This document shows positions 51,251 to 63,067 of a stretch of DNA of 64,000 bases, piece after piece. The translations under genes were made by a program, and so were the position numbers. The notes beneath the pieces were generated by a model. That model searched no databases and was not told where the DNA came from. It worked only from the letters and a program-made list of their open reading frames with translations. This DNA comes from Thermomonas sp. S9 (lineage in GTDB: Bacteria; Pseudomonadota; Gammaproteobacteria; Xanthomonadales; Xanthomonadaceae), in assembly GCF_024704365.1 (NCBI RefSeq), contig NZ_JAJDFY010000001.1:2647001-2711000 (forward strand). Direction: 5' to 3'. How positions within the stretch are numbered: the first letter of the stretch is position 1; each line of letters opens with the position of its first letter.

Positions 51251-53357
51251 ATGCAGGAGTTCAGCCGCATGCAATGGCCCGCCGATGCGCAGTTTCTGTG
51301 GCAGCGCGCGCTGGGCTGGCTGCAGCGCGGCCTGGCCAGCCTGCACGTGCGCGGGCTGGCCGGCAGTTGGCGGCATCTGCGCCAGCGCCGCCGCGCGCTG
51401 TACACGCCGCTACCGCTGTGGCAGCCGCCCGAGGCCGCATTCGCGCCGTTCACGCTGGCCACCTCCGCCGCGCCGCGCGCCAGCCTGGTGATTCCGGTGC
51501 ACGGCGGCTTCGCGCATACCCTGCGCTGCCTGCGCGCGCTGGCGGCGCATCCGCCGGCAACCCCGTTCGAGGTGATCGTGGTGGACGATGCCTCGCCGGA
51601 TGACACCCTCGACAAGCTGCGCCGGATCGGCGGCTTGCGCGTGCACGCGCGCGCGGCGAACGGCGGCTTCATCGCCGCCTGCAACGACGGCGCGCAGCTT
51701 GCGCGCGGCGAGTATCTGGTGCTGCTGAACAACGACACCGTGCCGCAGCCGGGCTGGCTGGAGGCGCTGCTCGGCACCTTCGCGGCGCACCCGGACGCGG
51801 GGCTGGTCGGCGCGCGGCTGGTGTATCCGGACGGCCGCCTGCAGGAGGCCGGCGGGGTGGTGTTCGCGGACGGCTCGGCATGGAATTACGGGCGTGGCGA
51901 AGACCCGCAGGACTGCCGCTTCACCTACCTGCGCGAGGCCGATTACGTGAGCGGCGCGGCGATCGCGCTGCCCACCGCGCTGCTGCGCCAGCTCGGCGGG
52001 CTGGATGCGCGCTATGCGCCGGCCTATTACGAGGACACCGACCTCGCCTTCGCGGTGCGCGCGGCCGGACGGCGCGTGCTGTACCAGCCGGCGTCCACGG
52101 TCGTGCACGTGGAAGGCGCCACCGCCGGCACCGATCCGGGCGCCGGCGCCAAGGCCGCGCAGGCGCACAACCGCGGCGTGTTCGCGGCGAAATGGGCGCA
52201 GGCGCTCACCGCGCAGCCTGCGCCCGGCCTGCTCCCGACCCCGGCGCGGCTGCATGCGCGGCAGCCGCAGGTGCTGGTGATCGACGCCAATACCCCGCGT
52301 CCGGACCACGACTCCGGCTCGCTGCGGATGTTCGAGCTGCTGCGCCTGCTGCGCGAGGAAGGCGCGCACGTGGTGTTCTGGCCGGCCAACCGGCAGGCCG
52401 ACGGCGATTACACCCGCGCCTTGCAGCAGCTGGGCGTGGAGTGCTGGCATGCGCCGTGGGCGCCGCCGCTACCGGCCTGGCTGCGCACGCACGGCGCGCG
52501 CTTTGCCAGCGTGCTGGCCAGCCGCCACTACATCGCCGCCGAGTGCCTGCCGCCGCTACGCCGGCACGCGCCGCAGGCGCGGCTGCTGTTCGATACCGTG
52601 GACCTGCACTTCCTGCGCGAGCAGCGCCAGGCCCGGCTGGCCGGTGATGCCGCCGGCCTGCGTGCAGCCGCGCGTACGCGCCGGCAGGAGCTGGCGCTGG
52701 CGGCGGCGTTCGACTGCACCCTGGTGGTGAGCCCGGCCGAGCGCGCGCTGCTCGAGGCCGCCCTGCCCGGTGCACGGGTCGAGGTGCTGTCCAACCTGCA
52801 CCGCGCGGTGCCGCCCGGGCCGGGATTCGAGCCGCGGCGCGACCTGCTGTTCATCGGTGGATTCCGGCATCCGCCCAACGTGGATGCGGTGTGCTGGTTC
52901 GTGCAGGCGGTGTGGCCGCTGCTGCATGCCGCCGACCCGCTGCTGCGCTTCCACTGCATCGGCGCCGACGCGCCGCCGGCGGGTGCAGGCGCTGGCCGCG
53001 GTGCCGGGCGTGCAGGTGCACGGCCACGTGCGCGACCTGCAGCCCTGAGCGGACGGCTGCCGGGTGGCGGTGGCGCCGCTGCGGGCCGGCGCCGGCGTGA
53101 AGGGCAAGGTGAACCTGGCGATGGCGCACGGCCTGCCGGTGGTGGCCACGCCGCTGGCGGCCGAAGGCATGGCGCTGCGTGACGGTGAGCATGTGCTGCT
53201 GGCAGAAGACGCGCCCGCGTTCGCGCAGGCGGTGCTGCGCCTGCATACCGATGCCGCGCTGTGGCAGCAGTTGGCCGACAACGGCCGCGCGCACGTCGCC
53301 CGCCACTTCTCGCCCGAGGTGGCACGACCGCTGGTGCGCCGTTTGCTGCTGGGTTGA
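51251..53357 (+). pseudogene. Two-domain glycosyltransferase (GT2 + GT4), frameshifted and with an in-frame stop
   Basis: N-terminal GT2 domain: SLVIPVHGGFAHTL, VIVVDDASPDDT, GEYLVLLNNDT (DxD-like) and YEDTDLAFAVRAAG; C-terminal GT4-like domain starting LFIGGFRHPPNVDA and ending GVKGKVNLAMAHGLPVVAT. One extra G at 52981-52983 breaks the frame (APPA then VQALAAVPGVQ). The restored frame then meets a TGA at 53046 just before ADGCRVAVAPLRAG, so there are two lesions. It may be a real pseudogene or further sequence errors. Likely role: surface polysaccharide or glycan synthesis. Confidence 0.8.
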
Positions 53358-53449
53358 TCGCCCGCGGCGGCGAGGCGGCGCGCTTGCCGTCCATGGTTCG
53401 ACAGGCGCGCCACGAATGGGGCGCCGGGTCCGTGCCGTGCTGGAGTCGT

Positions 53450-54942
53450 TCAGCGCAGGTCCTGCTGCACCCGCTGCAGGCGCTGCGCCAGCGCAGCGAT
53501 GCCGGGGACGCTGGCGTCCACCTGGCGCGCGCGTTCAATGCTTCGCGCGCGCCGGGCACGTCGCCGCCGCGCAGGCGTTCGTCACCCACCGCCAGCCAGC
53601 GTTCGGCCAGCCGGCGCTGTGCCGGCAGCAGGCCGGGATCGTTCGGATCCAGCAGCCGCCAGACCTCCAGACAGCGCGCGCGCGCCAGGGCGTTATCACG
53701 CAGGGCGCGCATCTGGCACTCGCGCGAGGCCGCGCGCATCGCCTCTGCCGCCGCCCGTACGTCCGGGTCCTGCGGGGCCAGCGCGCGCGCGGTGCGCAGG
53801 CGATCCCAGGCGCTCTCGCCAGGGGGCGTGAGCCAGTGCCCGCGCGCCTGGGCGTGCGCGGCCTGCCGCAGCAGGCGCTGCACGCGCGCGCGGGTGCGCG
53901 GCGTCAGCGGCGACGCCGCGGGCGGCAGTGCGGGCGGCGCCGGGTGCAGGCGCTGGCGCAAGACCTGCAGGCGATCGTCGGGCACGCCGGCGGCGGCGGC
54001 CAGCGCCAGCAGATGCCGCGCCTGCGCGATACGTCCGGCGCCGGCATCCGCTCTCGCCGCGCGCAGCAGGGCATCGCCGAGGGCATCGCCGCACGGCTCG
54101 GGCAGCGGCGCCGGCAGCGCCGCCCGCAGGCCATCGCAGAGCCGCGCCGCCGCGTCCGGCTGGTGCCGGGCCAGACGCGCACGCGCCTGGCGCAGGCGCT
54201 GCTCGACCGCGCGCGAGAGCCCGGCATGCAGGGCCGGCAGCGCCGGGAAGCCGGGATCGAAGCGTTCCGCGCGCCGGATCAGGTCGGCGGCCTGGGCCAG
54301 GTCGCCGCGTGCCAGCGCCGCCGGGGCCGGTCGCAGCAGCGCCTGCAGGGCGTCCTCGCGCCCTTCCAGCGCATGCTGGCTGCGCGGCGCCCGCTGCAGC
54401 ACCTGCTGGTACAGCGGCAGCGCGGCCTGCGGGCCATCGTCCAGGTGCCCCTCGGCCTGCGCCCGGCGCGCGCGTTCCAGCAGCTCGCCGAGGTCGTCCT
54501 CGGCCTGGCGCGCATCCAGCCTCGCCTGCAGCGCGTCCACCTGCGGTTTCGGGGCCTGCAGTTCGCGCGCCAGCTGCAGCGCGGCCTGGGCCGCGGCGAG
54601 GTCGCCGGCATCGAGGCGCGCGCCGGCACGTGCCAGCGCCGCCTGCGCCACCCGGTCCAGGCCGTCGCGGGCCTCCATCTGGTCGGGCTGCAGCGCCAGC
54701 GCGGCCTCGAACAGCTCGCGCGCGCCGCTGCCATCGCCGGCGCTCAGGTTTCCCGCGCGCAGGGCGCGCTCGGCGCGCTGGCGCAGGGCGTCGTAGCGCG
54801 GGTCCGGCCACAGCCAGCGGCCGAGCGGATCGCGCAGCAGGGCCAGCACCACGGCCAGCAGCAGCGCGCCGGCGACGGCCAGCAGCAGCGTCCGCGCGGT
54901 CCGCGGCAACGCCTGCCAGCGCGCGCGCAGGGCCGGCTTCAT
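53450..54942 (-). CDS. Membrane-anchored helical-repeat protein of unknown function (single-base frameshift)
   Basis: About 497 residues when one base is added at 53534-53539 (joining AREAL to ERARQVDASVPG and ending QRVQQDLR). A single N-terminal membrane helix (~residues 17-38, TLLLAVAGALLLAVVLAL) precedes a long alanine/arginine/leucine-rich helical region with TPR-like spacing (ARELFEAALALQPDQMEARDGL). Its ATG overlaps the relA stop, so it is co-transcribed with relA. I cannot name a function; a periplasmic TPR scaffold is a guess. Confidence 0.7.
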
Positions 54943-57101
54943 GCGCGCCGCGCGGATTCCACGCCCGGCAGCGATTCCAGCCGCGCCAGCAGCAGCCCCA
55001 GCTGCTCGAAATCGACGATCCTGGCCTGCAGCCGGATGCGCACGCGCGCCGCGCCGGCACGCAGTGGGTCGGTGTGCAGGCCAAGCACGTTCACGCCCAG
55101 CTGCGCCAGCAGGGTGGTGATGTCCTTCAGCAGCCACTTGCGGTCCACCGCCTCGATCCGCAGCGCCACCTCCTGCGCCGCCTGCGCACGCCCCCATTCC
55201 ACCGGCAGCACCCGCGCCGGCTCCTTGCCGGCCAGGCGCAGGAAGGCCGCGCAGTCGGGGCGATGCACGCTCACCCCGCGTGTGCGCGTGAGGTAGCCGG
55301 TGATGGCCTCGCCCGGCAGCGGCTGGCAGCAGCGCGCCACCTGCACCAGCAGGTTGTCCACGCCCTGCACGGTGACCACGCCGGCTCCCGGCGCGGCAGG
55401 CGTAGCGGCACGCGGCGGCGCAGCCGGCAAGGCCGGCTCGGGCGACGATGCAGGCTTGTCGGCTTCCTGCAACGCGCGCGCCGCCTGGGCGGAGGTGATG
55501 TCGCCCAGCGCCACCGCCACCAGCAGGTCGTCTTCGCTGTGCAGGTTGAACCTGGCCAGCACCGGCGCGAGGTCGGCGTGCAGCAGTCCCAGCCGGCGCA
55601 GGTCGCGCTCCAGCAGGGCGCGGCCTTCCTCGATGTTGTGGGCGCGGTCGAGCTTGTTGAACCACGCCCGCACCTTCTCGCGCGAGCGGCTGCTGGCAAG
55701 GAAGCCGGCGCTCGGCTGCAGCCAGTCGCGCCTCGGCTCGGGGGTTTTCCCGGTGAGAATCTCCACCCGCTCGCCGGTGCGCAGCACATGGGTCAGCGGC
55801 ACGATGCGGCCGTCCACCTTGGCGCCGCGGCAACGGTGCCCGACCATGCTGTGGATGGCGTAGGCGAAGTCGAGCACGGTGGCGCCCTGCGGCAGGTCCA
55901 CCACCTCGCCCTTCGGGGTCAGCGCGTACACCCGGTCCTCGACCAGCTCGCTGTCGATGCCCTGCAGCGGGCTGGGATCGCCCGCGCCCGCCGCGTCGGC
56001 GGCCTGCTCCAGCAGCTTGCGCATCCAGGCGATGCGCTTGTCCATCGCCGCCCCGCCGGCGCTGCCGCCTTCCTTGTAGCGCCAGTGCGCGGCCACGCCG
56101 AGCTCCGACTGCGCGTGCATCTCGCGGGTGCGGATCTGCACCTCCAGGGTCTTGCCCTCGGGGCCGATCACCGCGGTGTGCAGCGAGCAGTAGCCGTTCG
56201 GCTTCGGGCGTGCGATGTAGTCGTCGAACTCGCTGGGGATCGGTACCCACAGCGCATGCACCAGCCCAAGCACCGCATAGCAGGCGGGGATGTCCTCCAC
56301 CAGCACCCGCACCGCGCGCAGGTCGTACAGCTCCTCGATCGGCAGCCCCTTGCGCTGCATCTTCTTCCAGATGCTGTAGATGTGCTTCGGGCGCCCGGCC
56401 ACGTCGGCCCGCACGCCCTGCGCAGCCAGCGCCTGCCGCAGCTGGCGCAGGACCGCGTCGATGTAGCGTTCGCGCCCGGCGCGGCTGTCGTCCAGCGAGC
56501 GCGCGATGCGCTGATAGTCGGCCGGCTGCAGGATGCGGAACGCGAGGTCTTCCAGCTCCCACTTCAGCTGCCAGATGCCGAGCCGGTTGGCCAGCGGGGC
56601 GTGGATGTCGCGGGTCATCGCCGCCAGCGCCTGCTGCTCCGCGGCCGGCAGCCGCCACGCCGCGCGCATGCGCGAGAGCTGGCGCGCCAGCACGATCGGG
56701 ATCACCCGCAGGTCGCGCACCAGCGCCAGCAGCAGCCGGCGCATGCCCTCGGGATTGCGGCCGCCGCCGTGATCGCGGTGCAGCGCCCACACCCGGCTGG
56801 CGGCGCGCTGGCCTTCCAGCAGCGCGCGCAGGCGCTCGGGCAGGGCGATCGCGGCCTCCGCGACCTGCGCCTGCACATCCACCAGCGCATCCAGCAGCGC
56901 CGCCGCCAGCACCTCGGCGTCGGCGTTGAGGGTGGCCAGGATCGCGAGGGTATCGGCCAGCACCTCGGGGCGGTCGCGCATCGGCGCACCCGCCTGCGCG
57001 CGCGCCAGCCACAGCTGCGCCAGCGGCGCGGGCAGCGCGTCCGCGGGCAGCTGCGCGAGCGCATCGGCGAAACCGGCAGGGGCAAAGGCGGCGGTCGACA
57101 T
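54939..57101 (-). CDS. relA: GTP pyrophosphokinase RelA
   Basis: Ribosome-associated (p)ppGpp synthetase. 720 residues: an N-terminal HD-like domain lacking the HD catalytic pair (LLDALVDV where the motif should be), so hydrolase-dead as in RelA; synthetase motifs RPKHIYSIWKKMQRKG and YDLRAVRVLVED; TGS domain at ~400-460 (RVYALTPKGEVVDLP); zinc-finger-like cysteines (ARCCQPLPGE) and a C-terminal ACT/RRM domain. L11, its activator, is encoded elsewhere in the window. Confidence 0.97.
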   Translation of the reverse strand: MSTAAFAPAGFADALAQLPADALPAPLAQLWLARAQAGAPMRDRPEVLADTLAILATLNADAEVLAAALLDALVDVQAQVAEAAIALPERLRALLEGQRAASRVWALHRDHGGGRNPEGMRRLLLALVRDLRVIPIVLARQLSRMRAAWRLPAAEQQALAAMTRDIHAPLANRLGIWQLKWELEDLAFRILQPADYQRIARSLDDSRAGRERYIDAVLRQLRQALAAQGVRADVAGRPKHIYSIWKKMQRKGLPIEELYDLRAVRVLVEDIPACYAVLGLVHALWVPIPSEFDDYIARPKPNGYCSLHTAVIGPEGKTLEVQIRTREMHAQSELGVAAHWRYKEGGSAGGAAMDKRIAWMRKLLEQAADAAGAGDPSPLQGIDSELVEDRVYALTPKGEVVDLPQGATVLDFAYAIHSMVGHRCRGAKVDGRIVPLTHVLRTGERVEILTGKTPEPRRDWLQPSAGFLASSRSREKVRAWFNKLDRAHNIEEGRALLERDLRRLGLLHADLAPVLARFNLHSEDDLLVAVALGDITSAQAARALQEADKPASSPEPALPAAPPRAATPAAPGAGVVTVQGVDNLLVQVARCCQPLPGEAITGYLTRTRGVSVHRPDCAAFLRLAGKEPARVLPVEWGRAQAAQEVALRIEAVDRKWLLKDITTLLAQLGVNVLGLHTDPLRAGAARVRIRLQARIVDFEQLGLLLARLESLPGVESARRA

Positions 57102-57212
57102 GCGCCTACAGTAGCCGCAGCCTCCGGCAGCGACCAGCGTGCGCCCCGCATCGTCATGCCGGGTGGCCTAGACTGTCCGGGTTCCGACCACCCCGGTGCC
57201 CTCACCGCCTCC

Positions 57213-58994
57213 ATGTCGCTCCACACCGACCTGCTGTCCGCGCGCCAGCGCGTGCGCTCGCTGGCCTCGCGCATGCGCGAGGGTTTCCGCACCCGCGACG
57301 ACGCCTTTTTGCTGTTGGCACTGCTGGTCGGCCTGCTGGCCGGCGGCCTGGCGCTGCTGCAGGAGCATCTGGCGCACGCGCTGCAGGCCTGGTGGTATGC
57401 GCTGCCGGACGACACCAGCCGCCTCAGCGCTCTTCCGCACGTGGCTCCGCCGCTGCTGCTGGCCCTTCCGCTGTCCGGGCTGCTGGTCGGGCTGATCGGC
57501 CTGTATGCGCACCGGCGCCGCCGGCAGCTGGTGGACGCGGTGGAGGCGAATGCGCTGCACGGCGGGCGCATGTCGATGCGCGACAACCTGATCGTGTCCG
57601 CGCAGACCCTACTGTCGAACGGCAGCGGCGCCTCGGTGGGGCTGGAAGCGGCGTACGCGCAGATGGGCGCGGGCGCCGGCTCGCAGCTCGGGCGCGTGCT
57701 GCGGCTGCGTCGCGCCGATCTGCGCACCCTGGTCGGCACCGGCGCAGCGGCGGCGATCGCGGCGGCGTTCGACGCTCCACTGGCGGGCGCGTTCTACGGC
57801 TTCGAGGTAGTGATCGGTGCCTACACCCCGGCCGCGCTGGCGCCGGTGGCGGTGGCGGTGCTGGGCGCGGTGGCGGTGCGCGCGGCGCTGGGCGAGCAGC
57901 TGCCGATGCTGCCGGCGCCGGCCGGAATCGGGCTGGAGTTCGAGGACTACGCCCTGTACGCGCTGATCGGAGTCGCCAGCGCGCTGGTCGGGGTGGCGGT
58001 GATGCGCCTGGTCAGCCTGATCGAAGCCGGGGTGGAACGCACCCGCCTGCCGCGCTGGCTGCGCCCGGCTACCGGCGGCCTGCTGCTCATTCCCCTGGCA
58101 ATGGTGACGCCGCAGGTGATGTCGGCCGGGCACGGCGCGCAGCACATCGACCTGACCGTGCAGCAGCCGCTGCAATGGCTGGCGATCCTGCTGGTCCTGA
58201 AGTGCCTGGCCTCGGCGATCTCGCTGGGCTTCGGCTTCCGCGGCGGCCTGTTCTTCGCCTCGCTGTTCACCGGCACTCTGCTGGGCGCGGTGTTCGCCAA
58301 GCTGGCCGCGCTGGCGCTGGGGCAGCCGCCGCTGAACGAAATCGGCGCGGCGCTGATCGGGATGGCGGCGCTGTCAGCCGCGATCGTCGGCGCACCGATG
58401 ACGATGGCGATGCTGGTGCTGGAAAGCACCCACGACTTCGCCCTCACCAGCGCCGCCATCGCCGCGGTGCTGGTCTCCAGCACGGTGACCCGGCGCATCT
58501 TCGGCTATTCGTTCTCGACCTGGCGTTTCCACCTGCGCGGCGCCGACATCAAGAGCGCGCGCGACATCGGCTGGGTGCGCACGCTCACCGCCGGCACCAT
58601 GATGCAGCGCGCGCCGGATACCCTGCCCGCCACACTGACGGTGGCGCAGGCGCGGGCGCGGCTGCCGCTGGGTTCGGTGCCACGGGTGGTGCTGGTGGAC
58701 GAACACCAGCACTATGCCGGCCTCGTCGCGCTGGCCGACCTGTACGCCGATCGGGTCAAGCCCGAGGCGGCCGTGCTGGACTATGCCCAGAACCGCGGCG
58801 TGGCGCTGCCGGCGCATGCCGACGCGCTGGCGGCGATGCGTCATTTCGATAGCACCCAGAGCGACGAACTGGCGGTGGTGGACGGCGACGGCCACGTGCT
58901 CGGAGTGCTGTCGGAGCGCTTCGTGCGCAAGCGTTACGCCGAGGAACTGGAACGCCGCCAGCGCGAGCTGCTGGGCGAGCGGGTGGACGATTGA
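57213..58994 (+). CDS. ClC-family chloride channel/transporter with CBS domains
   Basis: 593 residues with ~10 hydrophobic segments. Selectivity-filter motifs appear as GSGASVGLE and GFRGGLFFASLFTG, and GAAAAIAAAFDAPLAGAFY is the conserved helix. The C-terminal ~130 residues form a CBS pair (PRVVLVDEHQHYAGLV, ELAVVDGDGHVLGVLS). The glutamate in GLE corresponds to the gating glutamate of ClC exchangers. Resembles ClcB-type proteins. Divergent from relA. Confidence 0.93.
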   Translation: MSLHTDLLSARQRVRSLASRMREGFRTRDDAFLLLALLVGLLAGGLALLQEHLAHALQAWWYALPDDTSRLSALPHVAPPLLLALPLSGLLVGLIGLYAHRRRRQLVDAVEANALHGGRMSMRDNLIVSAQTLLSNGSGASVGLEAAYAQMGAGAGSQLGRVLRLRRADLRTLVGTGAAAAIAAAFDAPLAGAFYGFEVVIGAYTPAALAPVAVAVLGAVAVRAALGEQLPMLPAPAGIGLEFEDYALYALIGVASALVGVAVMRLVSLIEAGVERTRLPRWLRPATGGLLLIPLAMVTPQVMSAGHGAQHIDLTVQQPLQWLAILLVLKCLASAISLGFGFRGGLFFASLFTGTLLGAVFAKLAALALGQPPLNEIGAALIGMAALSAAIVGAPMTMAMLVLESTHDFALTSAAIAAVLVSSTVTRRIFGYSFSTWRFHLRGADIKSARDIGWVRTLTAGTMMQRAPDTLPATLTVAQARARLPLGSVPRVVLVDEHQHYAGLVALADLYADRVKPEAAVLDYAQNRGVALPAHADALAAMRHFDSTQSDELAVVDGDGHVLGVLSERFVRKRYAEELERRQRELLGERVDD

Positions 58995-59010
58995 GCGCGC
59001 CCGGCGCGCC

Positions 59011-62000
59011 TCACCCGCGCAAGCGCAGCTGCGGCAGCCGCACTGCCATCCGCTTGGGTGAAACGGCACCTTTCACGCCCAGCTCCTGCGCGAACAGCTG
59101 CACGCGCAGCTCTTCCAGCTCCCAGCGCAGCGCGCGCGCCTGCGGATCAAGCGGATCGGCGGCCGCCAGCGCCTGCTGAAACGGCGCCAGTTCCAGCATC
59201 CGCGCTTGGTCCTTGCCGGGGTCGCGCTGGGCGCGCTCGGCGCGCAGCGCCAGCGCCTTCAGGTAGCGCGGGTATTCCGCCAGCGCGTCGGCCGGGGTGT
59301 CGCGCAGGAAGCCCGGCGCGGCCAGCGCCTCCAGCTGCGCCTGCATGTCGTCGAGGTTGGCGCGCGCCCAGCCGATCAGCTTCGATTCCAGCTTCGCGCG
59401 CACCTCGGCAATCAGGCCGAGGATGGTTTCGGCCTGGCGCAGCCGCTGCATCGCCTCGCCAAACAGCGCCCGTGCGAGCGCGTCGCGGCGCTGCGCGAAT
59501 GCCTCGGCATCGCGAATCCCCAGCAGGCCGTCGGCACCCAGCGCGACGAACGCGCCATCGACCAGGTCCGCGCGCAGGCGGTCGGCGTCCTTGAGCCCAT
59601 CCTTGCGTGGCGACGCCGACTCGATGGCGGCATACAGCAGCGAGAGCTTCGGCGGCACCGGCAGCTGCTTGCGCGCCTGCTTGAGCTTGTCGGCCAGCGC
59701 GATCGCCAGCAGCCGGCGCACGCCCTGCGGATGCAGGCGCTCGGCCACCTCGCGCTGCGCGTGCAGCACCAGCGACACGCTGTCGCCGTCGTCCTGCAAG
59801 GCCGGGTACGCCGGCACGCCACCCGCGCCCGGCACCGACACCGGGATCGGCGTGTCGGGGAACGCGGTCAACCCGGCCTGCGCCATGCCCTGCGCGGCGT
59901 GGCGCGCGAACGCCCCCGCCGCGCGTTCGCCGAAGCGGGCGCGCAGGTCGTCGAGGTCGCGCGATTCGGCCAGCACCGCCTTGCCGTCCAGCAGGCGCAG
60001 ATTGGCGCGCAGGTGCGGCTCCAATGCGGCCAGGTCGAAATCGGTGGCGGCGACCTCCACCCCGGACAGCTTCTTCAGGAAGCGCGCCAGTGCGCCTTCG
60101 AGGCTGTCGGCGTCCGGCTGCGGGAAGGCCTCCGCGAACGCGCGCGCGAACTCCGGCGCCGGCACGAAATTGCGCCGCAGCGCCTTCGGCAGCGACTTGA
60201 TCAGCGCCGTCGCCTTGTCCTCCACGAAGCCCGGCGCCAGCCACGACAGGCGCGCGGCATCCAGCGCGTCGAGCAGGTACAGCGGCACCGCCACCGTCAT
60301 GCCGTCGTCGGGCTCGCCCGGCGCGAAGCGGTACTGCACCGCCAGCCGCGCCTCGCCCAGCGCGAGGTAGGCCGGAAAGCGCGCGGCGTCGCTCTGCTCG
60401 GCCACCAGCAAATCGTCGTGCGACCATTCCAGCGCGGCCTTCGCGTCCTTCGGCAGCTTCGCGTACCAGGCATCCAGCGCCTGTGCGTTGTGCACGTGCG
60501 GCGGCAGCCGGTCCAGGTACCAGCGCGCCTGCCAGTCCTCGTCCTGCACCAGCCCCACCCGGCGTTGCTTGGCCTCTTCCTGCCGCGCCAGTTCCAGCGT
60601 GCGCAGGTTGCGCGCGAGGAAGCCGCTGCGGGTGTTGATCTCGCCGGTCAGCAGCGCTTCGCGCACGAAGATCTGCCGCGCTTCCTCGGGATACAGCGCG
60701 CCATAGTGGATCGGTTTCTTCGGCGCCAGCACCAGCCCGAACAGGCTGATCTGCTCGCTGCCCAGCACGCGTCCCTGCGCGCGCGACCAGTGCGGGTCGT
60801 GATGGCGGCGCGCCAGCAGGTGCGGCAGCTCGGCGATCGCCCAGTCCGGCTCGATGGCGGCGTTGGTGATCGCCCAGACCTTCTCGGTGTCCAGCAGCGT
60901 GGCCGACAGCAGCCACGGCGGCGGCTTGCTCGCCAGCTTGGAACCCGGGAACAGCTGGAACTTGCGGCCACGCGGGCCGTCGTACAGCCCCTTGTCACCG
61001 CGATGGCCCAGCTGCGTGGGCAGGCCGGCGATCAGCGCGCGATGGAGCGCCGCGTAGGAGGCTGCGGAAAGGGCGTCAGGCTCACTGTTTGCGGAAACTG
61101 AACCTGCCTCCCTTTGTGGCCACAGCTCCTCGCACTGCAGCTTCAGCTGCCGGTGCAGCTCCCACCATTCGCGCAGGCGCAGGAAGCCGAGGAAGTGCTT
61201 GTCGGCCCATTTGCGCAGCTGCGACTGGGTCAGTTCCTCGTGCGCGGCGCGGTAGCCCGCCCACAGCTTGAGGATGCCGATGAATTCGGATTTCGCGTCG
61301 GCGAACTGCGCGTGCGCCGCATCGGCGGCGGCGCGCGCGTCGGCCGGGCGCTCGCGCGGGTCCTGGATGCCGAGGAAGCTGGCGATCACCAGCATCTCGC
61401 GCAGCACCCCGTGCGCCTGCGCGGCCACCAGCATGCGCGCCAGCTTCACGTCCACCGGCAGCTTCGCCATCGTCCTGCCGATGGTGGTGAGCCTGCGGTA
61501 GGCGTCCACCGCGCCCAGTTCATTGAGCTGTTGCCAGCCGTCGGCGATCGCGCGCGGATCCGGCGGTTCCAGGAACGGGAAATCCTCGATATTGCCCAGC
61601 CCCAGCGCCAGCATCCGCAGGATCACCCCGGCCAGCGCGGCGCGGCGGATCTCCGGGTCGGTGAACGCGGGGCGCGCGGCGAAGTCGGCCTCCGAATACA
61701 GGCGGAAGCAGGTGCCCGGCGCGATCCGGCCGCAGCGCCCGGCGCGCTGGTTGGCGCTGGCCTGCGAAACCGGCTCGATATGCAGGCGGTCGAGCTTCTG
61801 GCGCGGGCTGTAGCGCTTGACCCGGGCCAGACCGGGGTCGATGACGTAATGGATGCGCGGCACCGTCAGCGAGGTCTCGGCGACGTTGGTGGCCAGCACG
61901 ATGCGGCGCTGCGGGCCTGGGTGGAACACACGGTCCTGATCCCTGGCCGAGAGCCGCGCATACAGCGGCAGGATTTCGGTGTGGCGGTACTTGCGGCGTT

Positions 62001-62963
62001 CCAGGGCCTGGTGGACCTCGCGGATCTCGCGCTCGCCCGGCAGGAAGACGAGGGTGTCGCCGATGCCCTTGTCGCGCAGGATCTCGTCGCAGGCGGCGAC
62101 GATGCCGTCCACCAGCGTGCGCTGGCCAGCGTCCTCGCCGTCCTGCGCGCCCTCCCCCTCGAGCGGGCGGTAGCGCACTTCCACCGGATAGCCGCGCCCC
62201 TCCACGCACACCACCGGCGCGCCGCCGAAGTGCGCGGCGAAGCGCGCGGTGTCGATGGTCGCCGAGGTCACCACCAGCTTCAGGTCGGGCCGGCGCGGCA
62301 GCAGCTGCTTGAGGTAGCCGAGCAGGAAGTCGATGTTGAGGCTGCGCTCGTGCGCCTCGTCGATGATCAGGGTGTCGTACTGCGACAGCCAGCGGTCGCC
62401 CTGGATTTCCGCCAGCAGGATGCCGTCGGTCATGAACTTGATCGCGGTCTGCTCGCCGACCGCCTCGTTGAAGCGGACCTGGAACCCGACCGCGCCCCCA
62501 GCGGCACCTGCAGCTCCTCGGCGACGCGGCGGGCCACCGAGCGCGCGGCCAGCCGCCGCGGCTGGGTGCAGCCGATCATCCCGGCGGCACCGCGCCCGGC
62601 CCGCAGGCACAGCCGCGGCAACTGGGTGGTCTTGCCGCTGCCGGTCTCGCCGGCCACCACCACCACTTGATGGGTACGGATCAGGGCGACGATCTCGTCG
62701 GCGTGTGCGGCGATCGGCAGCGCCGGGTCCACCGCGCCCGGCGCCGGCAGCGCGGCGACGCGGCGTTCACGCGCGGCCAGCGATGCTTGCAGGCACGCCA
62801 GGAATGCCTCGCGCGGCGCGTCCGCCCCGGGCTTGGCCTGCCACTTCGCCAGCAGGCCGAGCAGGCGGCCACGGTCCCGCGCCAGCGCGGCCTCGATGGC
62901 GCGCCGGGCGTGGCGTGGGTCGGCGGGAAGCGCCGGCATGGGCGCGTGCTCGATAGGTTTCAT
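59011..62963 (-). CDS. hrpA: ATP-dependent RNA helicase HrpA (single-base frameshift)
   Basis: DEAH-box helicase acting on mRNA and stalled or collided ribosomes. The N-terminal frame gives [17 protein letters not shown] (Walker A) and [20 protein letters not shown]; it breaks at the five Cs of 62495-62499, and adding one base joins VPLGG to [15 protein letters not shown]. Then [14 protein letters not shown] (DEAH), [18 protein letters not shown] and [12 protein letters not shown] follow, with the HrpA C-terminal domain. The corrected length is ~1317 residues, typical. Divergent from dps. Confidence 0.95.
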
Positions 62964-63067
62964 GTATCGCGGGCAGCGGGCATTCCGATTTCAGATCGAC
63001 CGGCAACCGGCGTATTGTCGCCGCAAGCCCACCCCACGCCCACCACGGGCACGACGAGGAGTCCGCC

